This document shows positions 12,670 to 22,090 of a DNA stretch of 62,000 nucleotides, one piece after another. The stretch covers positions 415,001 to 477,000 of the forward strand of contig NC_037468.1 of the NCBI RefSeq assembly GCF_008831285.2. The letters are read 5' to 3'. The notes beneath the pieces were generated by a model. That model had not been told where the DNA came from and made no database searches. It was given only the letters and a program-made list of their open reading frames with translations. The position numbers and the translations under genes were made by a program. Source of the DNA: Nymphaea colorata. Lineage: Eukaryota; Streptophyta; Magnoliopsida; Nymphaeales; Nymphaeaceae. How positions within the stretch are numbered: the stretch's first letter is position 1; each line of letters starts with the position of its first letter.

Positions 12670-13371
12670 CTTGGCTTTTCTTTTGTTTTTGACTTTGGTT
12701 GAAAAGAAAGTGGGTTTCGGGGGTTCGGTTCATTGATTAGTCAACCTCCGGTGCTGGTAAGGTCGGGACCGTGGTCGTCCGTATCCGGTTTGCCGGCCGA
12801 TAAGATCTCTTAGATTGACCAGCCAGCTGGGTTGGTTTGGCTATTCCTTTCTATTGAAAAGGAGTCAGCTATCTGCGCGAGTCACCTTCTTTTCTTCTAG
12901 GCTCTGAGTCGCCTTCTTCTAAGCTCCGCTGGACGACACGGCATTCTCGTTCAAATATAGGCCGGCCGTACTTGTGATGGTTCCCCAGGATCCAATATTC
13001 CCACCTAGGTCTACGTTGCCACGATCTTTTTCTATGGAAGCGGGCGGGTGAAGAGTTCGGCCCGGTTTTTGGTGTCGTAGGGGACAGGGATTGACCTTTC
13101 TAACGCATATTCTGTCGTACCGGCATAGCCCCACGGATTTGTTTTCGATCGGAGCATCAAGCAGCGCAACCCGGTTCTACGTCCGAAGTGCTCGTCCAAG
13201 GAGGGAGTTTGCTTGACCCAACTCCCCTTTTTTTTATAGATAATCAGGCAGCCCGCGCCCTCAAATCAATGATGGTCAAGACCCACCCCTTGTTTCAGTC
13301 AGAATTAGTCCCCGGGACCCCGGGACATTGGCTTCCGCCAACAGTGAACTCTAAAGGATCGCATCCCGCGC
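12670..13371 (-). other. nad1: nad1 intron 3, 5' half (trans-splicing precursor)
   Basis: Sequence directly downstream (minus strand) of nad1 exon 3. The intron opens at 13371 with GCGCGGGATGC, close to the group II GUGYG start. No nad1 exon 4 follows in the window, as expected because this intron (after exon 3) is trans-spliced in seed plants. Its 3' half with exon 4 must lie elsewhere. The distal limit is set here at the edge of repeat array B and is a guess. Confidence 0.7.
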
Positions 13372-13563
13372 ATATTCTACATTATAGCCTGCAACTGATT
13401 CAGCTTCCGCTTCTGGGAGATCAGACGGAGCTCGATTAGTTTCTGCTAGACAAGGAATGAGGAACATAACCATTACGGGGAACAAGGGAATACCGGACCA
13501 TATCTGCTTTTGCGCCATGACAATCTCACTCGAATTACGGGGACCTACACATATTAGTACAGT
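13372..13563 (-). CDS. nad1: NADH dehydrogenase subunit 1, exon 3
   Basis: This exon encodes the middle part of ND1, a membrane subunit of respiratory complex I near the quinone channel. The 192-nt frame reads [18 protein letters not shown], then [10 protein letters not shown], then LAETNRAP and the conserved acidic stretch [17 protein letters not shown]. Its length equals the usual plant exon. It follows the 3' end of a group II intron whose domain V is at 13583-13616, and ends at the GCGCGGG intron start. Several codons look unedited: APSDLP where edited ND1 has APFDLP, and an IPC where most plants have IS followed by C or R. RNA editing is inferred. It is joined to exon 2 by the cis intron upstream and to exon 4 only in trans. 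Confidence 0.95.
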
Positions 13564-15302
13564 ATACCGGGGTCCCCGGCCAGAACCACACGTGCAAGTT
13601 TCCCTGCATGTGGCTCGTCCGTGCTTTCCGAGGCGCTGCCTGTGACTCGGGGGAAGGGGGCGTTCGGAACGGAACACAAAAGTGTGAAGAGCATTGTCTG
13701 AGTGAGTAGGCAGCGCCTACCAAGCCTTGCTTGATGGCAGAGGCCTTCAAACCCCTTGTCAATGATGTTGGGGCAAGGCAAGCCCAAGGAAAGTCTAGGT
13801 TGGCTCCCAGCTCCATCTCGGCCGGCATCCAGCTCTCGAGGGGGTGGGGTCCTGGAGCGAACTACTCATTTGCTGTGTTGCCCCAACCCAAGGGCGTTTG
13901 GTGAGGAGGTCCGGTGGAAGCCACTTCGAGGAGGCGACTGGACTGGAGTGCTTTCTTTCATCAAATGATGCATGTGGGCTCCGCCATTCCCATCCCAAGT
14001 GGAGACAAGGTCGGGAAGATCTTTCTCAGAAAGAAGATCTAATATCTTTCGTCATATATAATCTTCTCATTTCGATTAGTCATCTTCTCATTTCGATGAG
14101 AATCTGAGATATTCTCAAGTCTATTCTTCTTTCTGAGATTCTTCATCTTAGATTATATTAGAAGATTCTCAGATGATATCTTTATCATTTAGATTATCAT
14201 CTTATATGAGAAGGTTATATATGATATGAGAATCTATTATATATTAGATTGATCATTGATTCTTATAAGAAAGAAGAATCTATCTTTCTTATCTTATTTT
14301 AGAAGATTATATAGAAGATTATATATTATAGGAAGAAGATATAAGATATATGAAGAATATCAGACAATTCTTCTTTCTTAGATTCTGAATCTTTGATATT
14401 AGAATATGCTATCCGGGAATGAATTTCTATCTATGTTAGCTAGCGGGGGTGGGCTTTCCTCTGGTAGTCCCGCTTCGGCCTCTGACCGTCCGTCCCGTCT
14501 CATCTTTCTTTGGCTCACCTTTTCGCCAGCCATGTTAGCTCCACATGAGACCCTTTGTCTATGGCCTAAAAAGGCACTCATCAGTCCGCTCGGCCCCCTT
14601 CCTATTCCGCTTTGCCGCCGGCGCTATGGTGGTCCCGTTAAAGTGGCCCGCCTTTAGTCATCTATACCAGCGACCCGGGAAGGAACGATTTCTTCGCAGC
14701 GCCCCTCTCTAGATAAGAAGCAGAAGAGGCGCGCCATCACCTACAGCCCTTTCCTCTGCCGGGCACTTCCACGAAATGAAAACGGGCGGCATCGTCGTAT
14801 GCTCGACATTTGTTGCCCTGGTGTATATCCCGGAGTACTCCTATGGCCGATCTGTCACCCATACATTCTTGGCGGGGCCCCGTCCCGTGTGGAGAATGCC
14901 CCCCTGAGGCACGGCTGAGTCCGTTATTCTCGCAGTTCAGATCAGATTCGGACCGGACCGCCACTTCTCTGAAAGCATGGGTCTTCCCTCCTGGGAGCTC
15001 GTCCATTCGTTGGGTGATCCCTTGCTCTCACGTTCGAGTGTTTGCTCGTCGTTTAGGCCGGTGAGTGGCATTTCTGCTCATTGCAGCCACCTCCGGGGTT
15101 CTTCGCACCTGGATAGTACCAGGACCCTTGTGCCCCGGACTGCCCACCCGAAGCCCTACTATGACCCACAACTCAAAATGAGCCTTGCGACGAGACGCGG
15201 ACATTCCCCATGCTGCGGTTCCCTCCGGTCCGTTCCCGGGTCGGGTTAGGGGAACATCCGAGCGATTGCCTTCGCGGATCCAAACGCGCTCACAAGGCGC
15301 AC
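13564..15302 (-). other. nad1: nad1 intron 2, cis-spliced group II intron
   Basis: A 1739-nt intron between exons 2 and 3. It starts with GTGCGCC at 15302 (minus) and ends in GGTAT at 13564. Domain V is a clear 34-nt hairpin at 13583-13616, beginning GAGCCACATG and ending GTGTGGTTC on the minus strand. An AT-rich, dyad-rich insertion of about 370 bp lies at 14029-14405, and part of it recurs at 33.84 kb. No maturase frame was seen in the intron. Confidence 0.9.
14029..14405. repeat. AT-rich dyad-rich insertion within nad1 intron 2
   Basis: A sharp drop in GC: the sequence is made of AGAAGAT, ATCTTCT, GAATCT and AGATTC motifs in alternating orientation, so many short hairpins are possible. 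The first 145 nt or so are repeated almost exactly at about 33839-33990. It interrupts otherwise GC-rich intron sequence. Confidence 0.85.
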
Positions 15303-15385
15303 AATAAGAATAGGACCAATAGAGACTTCATAAGGGACCATTTGAGCTGCAGATCGTAATGCTCCTAGAAAGGCATATTTCGAAT
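15303..15385 (-). CDS. nad1: NADH dehydrogenase subunit 1, exon 2
   Basis: This 83-nt exon encodes [20 protein letters not shown] followed by SIGPILI, the highly conserved ND1 loop and helix that directly precedes exon 3. The ILI codons abut the intron 2 start GTGCG. One proline (SIGPILI) is SIGLILI in most edited plant proteins, so a C-to-U edit is likely. Upstream on the minus strand lies the 3' half of intron 1, with a domain V-like hairpin at 15439-15485. Exact joining to exon 1 (AAT codon) may differ by 1-2 nt. Confidence 0.95.
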
Positions 15386-16195
15386 ATAGAGGATCCCAAC
15401 AATCAACGAGAAGATCATAGCCCCACCCGGTCCTCTATGAACCGTACGAGCACGTCCTCCGTCACCCCCACCGCGCTTACGGCTCTATACCCCAACTCGC
15501 TCTGGCCCCGGGTCCTCCCTTTCTCTTCCTCGAGAAGCGGGCCTTGGGGGCATGGGGGGCATTTCCTACGGAGGCCCCACGGAAGAAGGACCGCCCGAAC
15601 AGCAGTATTGGCAGAGTGATGGAGTCAAAACCAAACGTCAGATCTACTGTTTCCACAGTCGCTTCCTCCGTATCCACTGACGCCTTTTGACAACACCCAA
15701 CAAGGATCCATGTCGCCCTCGCTGCCGGAAGGCCTACTTTCCGCCTCCAAGTACGGAATGATTGCCGTCCGTCTTTTTTGTAGTGTCAACATCAACTATG
15801 GGTGGTTTTTGATACTACAAAAGGCAGTGGTTCCTCATCCCATTCTCCCACTCGCCGCCCCCAACTCAGACCGGAAAACCCGGAGGAACAAAGGAAACAA
15901 GCCCAACCAAAACGATCCGACAACGGATCGTCATAGTAGACGATCAATTAGCAGTTATATGTCGCCAGCCTTGCATGAATCGATCAATCTGGGGGGAAGA
16001 TGGAACCTTGTTGTTTGACTTTCGGGCAGAGCGAGTGGACCTAGCTTGGCTCTAGATTGATGATGTGCATATTCTGTGAGGCCCGAGAATCGACGAAGGA
16101 AGGGGCCAGTGTGGAGGGTCGCATCAAAACACAACAATATCCTTTCTTCTCATTCTGACCCTTGGTCACAGTCAGAAACCTGTCTGAACCTTGAC
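15386..16195 (-). other. nad1: nad1 intron 1, 3' half (with domain V/VI)
   Basis: Upstream of exon 2 on the minus strand. A domain V-like hairpin at 15439-15485 begins GAGCCGTAAGCGCGG and ends GCTCGTACGGTTC. It is 47 nt, longer than the usual 34, because of an enlarged tip. This intron is trans-spliced in angiosperms. Here the 5' half lies on the same strand 9 kb upstream. The outer limit is placed at the next F1 repeat and is approximate. Confidence 0.75.
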
Positions 16196-16199
16196 TTTT

Positions 16200-16320
16200 C
16201 TCTGACCTGTCTTAACCAACGTCATGAGCAAAGCCCACAAAGCACTCGCAAAGCGTAGGGCTTTGCTAATATCGTGACGACTCAAGGGAAGCCAAAGCGA
16301 AGCGAGCTTTTGTAATGCTT
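16200..16320. repeat. F1 hairpin repeat (left edge of array C)
   Basis: Contains ATGAGCAAAGCCCACAAAGC, ACTCGCAAAGCGTAGGGC and GCCAAAGCGAAGCGAGC, all F1 motifs. F2 array C follows directly. Confidence 0.85.
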
Positions 16321-16324
16321 ATGC

Positions 16325-17885
16325 TTTTTGGTATGGTCAGCACTAATGGCATACAATTGCATTTTTGATATAGTCAGCACTAATGGCATACAATTTGTGG
16401 TATGGTCAGCATGAATGGCATCTTTTTGGTATAGTGAATACTAATGACATTTTGTTGTACAGTGAGTACTAATGACATTTTGTTGTCAAGTGAGTACTAA
16501 TGGCATTTTGTTGTCAAGTGAGTACTAATGGCATTTGTTTGTCAAGTGAGTACTAATGGCATACAATTGTCATGAGTCCTGACCTTTCAAAAGGGTCCTG
16601 TCCTTTTAAGAAGAAGAAGTTCTGATCTTTCAAGACAGTCTTGATCTTTTTGGTAAGGTTAGTCCTGACTTTGAAAGACAGTCTTGACCTTTTTGATAAG
16701 GTGAGTTCTGACTTTTCCTCAATCATTCTCATTAGTCCTGACCTTTCAGAGTCCTGACCTTTCAAAAGAGTCCTGTATGGAATCTGACTTTTCCTCAATC
16801 ATTCTCATTAGTCCTGACCTTTCAGAGTCCTGACCTTTAAATTTCAAAAGAGTCTTCACCTTTCAAGAAGAATGAGTCCTGACCTTTCAAGACAGTCTTG
16901 ACCTTTTTGGTAAGGTCAGTCCTGACTTTGAAATACAGTCTTGACCAGAAGAATCAGTCCTGATCAGATAGTCTTGATCTTTTTGGTAAGGTCAGTCCTG
17001 ACTTTGAAAGACAGTCTTGACCTTTTTGATAAGGTGAGTACTGATGACATACAAATGAGTCTTGACCTTCCTGACCTTTCCATCAAGTCCTGACTGTTTT
17101 GGTATGGTGAGTACTCATTGTTGATGGAAAATGGCATATAATGACAATGAGTTCTGACTTTTCCTCAATCATTGTCATTAGTCCTGACCTTTTTGGTATG
17201 GTGAGTACTAATGACATACAAATGAGTCTTGACCTTTCCATAATGAGTCCTGACCTTTCAAGAAGAATCAGTCCTGACCTTTCAAGACAGTCTTGACCTT
17301 TCAAGAAGAATCAGTCCTGACCTTTCAAGACAGTCTTGACCTTTTTGGTAAGGTCAGTCCTGACCTTGAAAGACAGTCTTGACCAGAAGAATCAGTCCTG
17401 ATCAGATAGTCTTGATCTTTTTGGTAAGGTTAGTCCTGACTGTGAAAGACAGTCTTGACCTTTTTGATAAGGTCAGTACTGATTTCAAGACAGTCTTGAC
17501 CTTTCCATTTTTGGTCAGGTGAGTACTAATGGCATACAATTGCAATTGGTCCTGTCCTTCCATCAAAAGTCCTGACCTTTCAAGACAGTCTTGACCTTTT
17601 TGGTAAGGTCAGTCCTGACTTTGAAATACAGTCTTGACCAGAAGAATCAGTCCTGATCAGATAGTCTTGATCTTTTTGGTAAGGTCAGTCCTGACTTTGA
17701 AAGACAGTCTTGACCTTTTTGATAAGGTGAGTACTGATGACATACAAATGAGTCTTGATGGTCATTCCTCAATCATTCTCATTAGTCCTGACCTTTCAGA
17801 GTCTTGACCTTTCCAGAAAGTCCTGACTTTTCAAGATTCCATAACCTTTCCCAAATTTGCTTTCCTTTCCATAAGCTAATGCCAT
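16325..17885 (-). repeat. F2 self-complementary repeat array C (reverse)
   Basis: Reverse-orientation F2 modules, including the CAATTGCAATTG module, 28-bp AGTACT tandem units at about 16430-16560, and many TCAAGACAGTCTTGA dyads. The right end closes with CATTCAAAGTTG and CTTTGCGAGTGCTTTG (F1) at about 17881-17920, only a few bases from the rps2 stop codon. Confidence 0.95.
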
Positions 17886-17929
17886 TCAAAGTTGTCCCTA
17901 ACGCTTTGCGAGTGCTTTGACAGTCTCTT

Positions 17930-18529
17930 TCATCGCAATCTTCCCCGTTCAAGAAGAACTGTTTTCGTGATCGAATTACGAAAGAGATATACGAACTGTA
18001 TAGGATCATTCGCTGGAATGGGATAAGTGATTCTTTGATAGGATCCCGAAGGGATATTCGAATCCACTGAGGATGCAATAGGTATTTGTGATCGATCAGC
18101 TTCAAGTATGACCGAGGACTTTCTATCTGCATCCATAATTACTACACAAGATGGTGGTTGGTTCGACCCGAAATGGATCTTCTTCTTTCTCGAACGGATC
18201 CTTTTCGGAAACAAATGACTTGAACAATTGGTCAAAAACCCCCCGATCCTCCATTGATCATCATTGATACAGCCGATTCTCGTCGCCATTTGTTCCATTA
18301 TCTCATCGAATAACGAATTGGTATTGACAAAGAAGGAACGGCCTTTTTGACGAATGGGAGATCCTATAAAATGACAAGCGTTTCGTAAACAAATCAGTGT
18401 CTTGTCTGAATCGAGAATAGCAATTCCATTTCTGGAACCAACTAGATAGACTTTGAAATGGTGAGCAGCTACCCGACGGCCTAGATGTGCGTTCGTACTC
18501 AGTAATTTTTGAATAACAATTTCATTCAC
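17930..18529 (-). CDS. rps2: mitochondrial ribosomal protein S2
   Basis: Small-subunit protein uS2 of the mitoribosome. The frame reads IQKLLSTNAHLGRRVAAHHF near the start, then GIAILDSDKTLICLRNACHF, RQKGRSFFVNTNSLFDEIME, MATRIGCIND, ILEADRSQIPIASSVDS and finally ITYPIPANDPIQFVYLFRNS. These are the characteristic plant mitochondrial S2 blocks, with no internal stop. No ATG precedes the conserved region. GTG at 18529 is the nearest plausible start; the open frame extends to a TTG at 18553. The product is about 199-207 residues, close to the usual core length. rps2 is missing from most eudicot mitochondrial genomes. The stop lies about 10 nt from F1/F2 repeats, and a piece of rrn18 lies about 160 nt upstream. 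Confidence 0.93.
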   Translation of the reverse strand: MNEIVIQKLLSTNAHLGRRVAAHHFKVYLVGSRNGIAILDSDKTLICLRNACHFIGSPIRQKGRSFFVNTNSLFDEIMEQMATRIGCINDDQWRIGGFLTNCSSHLFPKRIRSRKKKIHFGSNQPPSCVVIMDADRKSSVILEADRSQIPIASSVDSNIPSGSYQRITYPIPANDPIQFVYLFRNSITKTVLLERGRLR

Positions 18530-18685
18530 TTTGTCTTGTCCAGCCCTACTCAAACTCCTCTTCCTATTGATCAGTCCCAGCAGTTGGGTTTTGAGACCGA
18601 CGACCTGCTTCTCGTTTCGGGGTTCTCATTCCATCACTTGCTCTTGACCGTCAAGTCTACTACGCTGGACTACGGGTTTGCTCCC

Positions 18686-18757
18686 CAACGTTCGACTTGC
18701 ATGTGTTAAGCATATAGCTAGCGTTCGTTCTGAGCCAGGATCAAACTCTTCTTTTGA
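18686..18757 (-). pseudogene. rrn18: 5' fragment of mitochondrial 18S rRNA gene
   Basis: On the minus strand this reads TCAAAAGAAGAGTTTGATCC, then TGGCTCAGAACGAACGC, TAGCTATATGC and TTAACACATGCAAGTCGAAC. This is the universal 5' start of small-subunit rRNA in its plant mitochondrial form. Similarity stops after about 70 nt, where normal rrn18 would continue into its variable region, so this is a truncated copy. It lies in the same orientation as rps2 and about 160 nt upstream of it. Confidence 0.9.
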
Positions 18758-18816
18758 GGTGGATTGGGCCTGCTAAAGGTAGAACCTGGTGAACCGGGCA
18801 CTGATACACTTGCCTG

Positions 18817-18846
18817 CTCGTCTCGCTCCTGACGTCGCGAGACGAG
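18817..18846. other. perfect 10-bp-stem hairpin
   Basis: CTCGTCTCGC and its complement GCGAGACGAG surround a 10-nt loop. It lies about 60 nt upstream (minus sense) of the rrn18 fragment and could affect transcripts leading into rps2. No function is established. Confidence 0.7.
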
Positions 18847-18849
18847 ACT

Positions 18850-20055
18850 TGCACTCTCTCCGGACCCCTTTTGTCTCGTTTCTTTTTAGTGGATTCACAA
18901 CTAGACTAACGCGTGTGAATCGAGATCCATAGTTATCTACTACCTACGACTTTCCAGATGGATAAGAACGAGTAGAATAGTGATAGTAGAGGTAGAGATA
19001 TGCCAGTTCCGGTTCGAGTGGAAGAAGAGAGAGGACGGCAGATCACAGATGCAAGAAGAGAGGAAAAGCGAAGCGAAAAGACAAAGAGTTCAGACAGAGA
19101 GGGAGAGCGGTCTCATCTGTCTCAACTCGAGTCAAGGTTTCCCTTTTGAGCTCGACCGGAGTAGGACAGTGCCAGCTCAGTGGTGAGAAAGACAGAGGAA
19201 TTCCAGCAGTGGGAAGGCATCGAGGGGTTCCCGGGTGGGAAGCCCGAGCGGAACCGGTCACTCTTGGCTTGGTTGGTCACTCTTTCCTTCCCGTCGGTCG
19301 GTTAGTCTGGTCTCTTCTGTCCCGGAACGATAGGGAAGAGCTCCGAGGTCAAGCCGTAACTCCAGGGTTGGTCAGTCCTTCCTTCCCTCCGGTCAGCCTT
19401 TCCCTTCCTCTCTCTTCCTTGACTTCCCATGAATGAGAGAACATACACTCGTATCGTAAAGCAGCTCAGTCAGTGAGGGAGGAGAGGGCGTTCGCAACTT
19501 GAGGACCTTGAGGACATTAGCTCGACCGGAAGAGAGCCGTGAGGAAAGCCGGTTTTGAGAAAGATCTCTTTCCTCAGTGACAGATGAGCGATGGGGTTGC
19601 TAGGTAGCAAGCCCGAGCAGAGCATGCCAGAGCAAGAACGGGACCACCATAGCTTTTGGAAAAGACGAGAAAAGAAGTCAACCTGTCTGATAGGCTCGAA
19701 TAGAGGCCAGCCTTCCTTATTGATATCAGGTTGACAGACACCAGAGCAAAGAGCGGTCATATCAAACTCAAAGACGATGAGAATCATCGTCTTTGAGTTT
19801 GATATGACCGCTGAAGATAATAGCTTAATAGCTCTTTGCGTTTCCGTCAGCTCACGAAGTGAGACTCCCTTTTGACTACAGAGCAGGGCTCTCTGAACTC
19901 GATGAATGACTTCCCGCTCGACCACTCTTCACATCTTGTCTGAACTCGACTTATAGATTTCAGGCTCTGGAAACGGTGAGGGCCCTTCTCTGACCTCTCT
20001 TACTATCAGTCTCAATTGAGCTCGACCGAGGTCAATAGCCTAACATCTTGTCTTG
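18850..20055. other. intergenic with a strong palindrome, no recognised gene
   Basis: Spacer between the rrn18 fragment and the LINE remnant. The phrase GAGCTCGACCG(A/G)AG recurs near 19148 and 20018, with related forms in between. The 151-codon minus frame at 19470-19925 spans the palindrome at 19752-19812 and resembles nothing I know. The plus frame at 19146-19436 is likewise unassigned. Confidence 0.45.
19752..19812. repeat. perfect 29-bp-arm palindrome with 3-nt loop
   Basis: AGCGGTCATATCAAACTC and the next 11 bases are followed by GAA and then the exact reverse complement. Weaker outer complementarity (GCAAAGAG near 19746, CTCTTTGC near 19837) extends the structure. It is the longest perfect hairpin I found in the window. 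Confidence 0.95.
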
Positions 20056-20059
20056 TCTG

Positions 20060-21570
20060 AACTCGCGGATTGTGTCCAGGCCCGGCACGCCATTAATGAA
20101 AACGGAGAAAGATGCGGTCGAGACACACGTCATAATCAGGCTCATCCATTCCTGGTTGAATCCGAAGAGCATCAAGTCCTTCTAAAGGTCCAATAGCCAC
20201 CCGGTCATATGCTTTTCGACCGCTTTCAGGCACACAGCCGATTCATTGGTTGATTCAAGGGAGTGGACCATCTCATGGGCTAGTGCTAGTAGGATGCTCT
20301 CTTTCATGTTCCTGCCCTTCAAGAAAGAAGCCTGATTAGCTGATAGTTTGCGGGTCGGGTCGCATTCTATTCACCATAACCTTTGTTATGATCTTGTAAA
20401 TGAAGTAGCATATAACACAGAACGGGAGCAACGAGAAGGAACCTGATGTAGTCAGGTCATTAACATTCAGGGGCGAAAGTCTGAAAAAGCGGCTTCACCA
20501 TCATCTTTTGGAAGAAGTGCTATCAAAGTACTGTGAATCTCGCCCACTTTGGAAGAACCTGAAAGACATCAAGTCGCACACGCACAATATCCCATGCTGC
20601 AAAAATCAGCCCTCAAACCCATCGGGGCCTGGTGCTCTGTTGCCAGGAGCTTGGAAAACCGCTAATCTGATCTCCTCATCAGTCACCGGGTATAGAAGAG
20701 CTTGATTCTCACTCTCTTCCACTCCCGGGCTGGTCTCCATGGAGTATAGCATATCACTTTCGGGTCTGCCGTCAAAAGGGATGCAAAGAATGAAAATCCT
20801 TCCCGACCTCGCTGTCCTTGATCACCAACTTTGATGTACCATTATGCTGTCGTCTTTCTCTGACTGCTGCTGCAAACAAAAAAAGCCGTGACCTTCAGCC
20901 ACCGGATGCGGGACTTCTGACGCCACATGCTCTCCTCTTGGTCCAATGCAATATGGAGTCTGCCCCTGAGCTTAATCTCAACCTCAGCAGCCTCAAGGCT
21001 TTTCTAACGCAATCTGGTTGGAAAGAATGGCCTCTTTCCGCGTTCTTTGAAACGTCGTAGAAGAAATGGAACTTCTTTCCTCTAAGAAAGCCACCTTCCA
21101 TGAGCCATTAGCCATTACACCGAATCGCCCAGCTAGCCTCCACCACAGTGCGGCAGGTCCCACATCTTTGATAACCTCAACGGAGGGGATGGGGAACGGG
21201 CTTCACCCACCCTCTCAAAGATGAACGGATTTTGGTCCGAGGTGGAGCGCGGAAGGATTCTCAGCTTGTTGCTCGAACCCATTTGAGGAAGCATCAAGCC
21301 AGGTTTCATTGACCTGTCCAATTTGCAACAGAGATGATTGGCCCCTTGCTGTTGGTTCGACCATGGGAACTGCAATTCCGGGTCGCAAACTTCAATGAGC
21401 CGGCAATCAGCAATGAAGGACGGAAACTCCCAAACGTACTGCTACTTCGGGGGCCTGCCGGTCTGATCACTATCACTTATGACCACGTTGAAGTCGCCAC
21501 AGATCATCCAGGGCATAGAGATCGCATCCACAATCTTTCTACAGATAGTGACAGTATCAGCTCGTATGGC
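20060..21570 (-). pseudogene. LINE (non-LTR retrotransposon) remnant, endonuclease plus reverse transcriptase
   Basis: Minus-strand pieces in several frames keep the order of a plant L1-type ORF2. The endonuclease core is PWMICGDFNVVISDSD (around 21487-21515), then EFPSFIADCRLIEVCDPELQ, FPWSNQQQGANHLCCKLDR. The linker is AAAVRERRQHNGTSKLV (about 20845-20900). The reverse transcriptase part has PVTDEEIR, APGPDGF (about 20611-20635), ICYFIYKIITKVMVNRMRPD, a FLKGRNMKESILLA block, and a C-terminal piece reading WMSLIMTCVST and SVFINGVPG (about 20080-20160). The catalytic YxDD motif is absent because the copy is truncated, and several stops and frameshifts are present. It is nuclear-derived and dead. 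Confidence 0.85.
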
Positions 21571-21609
21571 CAGGTCTGATCCGGGCGAAGAAAATGAAGA
21601 TCGTCTCTA

Positions 21610-21638
21610 GGAGAGATGGCTGAGTGGTTGATAGCTCC
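21610..21638 (+). pseudogene. 5' remnant of plastid trnS-UGA
   Basis: GGAGAGATGGCTGAGTGGTT followed by GATAGCTCC matches the acceptor 5' strand, D arm and start of the anticodon stem of plastid trnS-UGA. The anticodon loop, variable arm and T arm are missing, so it cannot give a tRNA. It lies right beside the 5' end of the LINE remnant. Confidence 0.75.
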
Positions 21639-21639
21639 T

Positions 21640-21935
21640 CCCCCGAAGACTTGAGGCACAACTAGCCCACCCTAATAGCTGCTCCAGTCTCGAGGGACTT
21701 GTATGTAGCCCTACGGCGAGGAATGAGCACTCTCCTCGGGTCATTTGCTCGACGGAAGGAGGGGGAGGGAGGGGGCTAGGACCGGAAGCTGGAACCAGGA
21801 GCGAGAAAGAAGGCATTTCAGGTAAAGGGACTTTTGTCATTCGACTGGGGACGGAAACCCGCTTCTAATGTATTGCCTTCGGTCGGGGGCATGACGAACC
21901 CTTCCCCTCGCTAGGAAACAATTCCCAAAGTCAAA
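21640..21935. other. short unassigned spacer
   Basis: Non-repetitive sequence between the trnS remnant and an F1 cluster. No gene, RNA or conserved motif seen. Confidence 0.4.
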
Positions 21936-22090
21936 CCAAAAAGCACTCACAACTTTCAAGGTTCGCAACTTTTCATTGCGTGACGTGACGTGACGGAGTC
22001 AAGCGAAGCGAGTGAGACGCAATTCAAAGCGTCGGTGCATTCAAAGTTGCGAGTTTTGGGCTTTGCTAATCTAAGAACGTGACGTTGGGG
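21936..22090. repeat. F1 hairpin repeat cluster (solo)
   Basis: AAGCACTCACAACTTTC, TGACGTGACGTGACGGAG, AAGCGAAGCGAG and TTCAAAGTTGCGAGTTTTGG are F1 motifs. No F2 array adjoins it. Confidence 0.85.

Noticed and set aside
12919-13134. 71-codon minus frame downstream of nad1 exon 3
   Set aside because: Lies in the 5' half of nad1 intron 3 and matches no protein; probably structured intron RNA.
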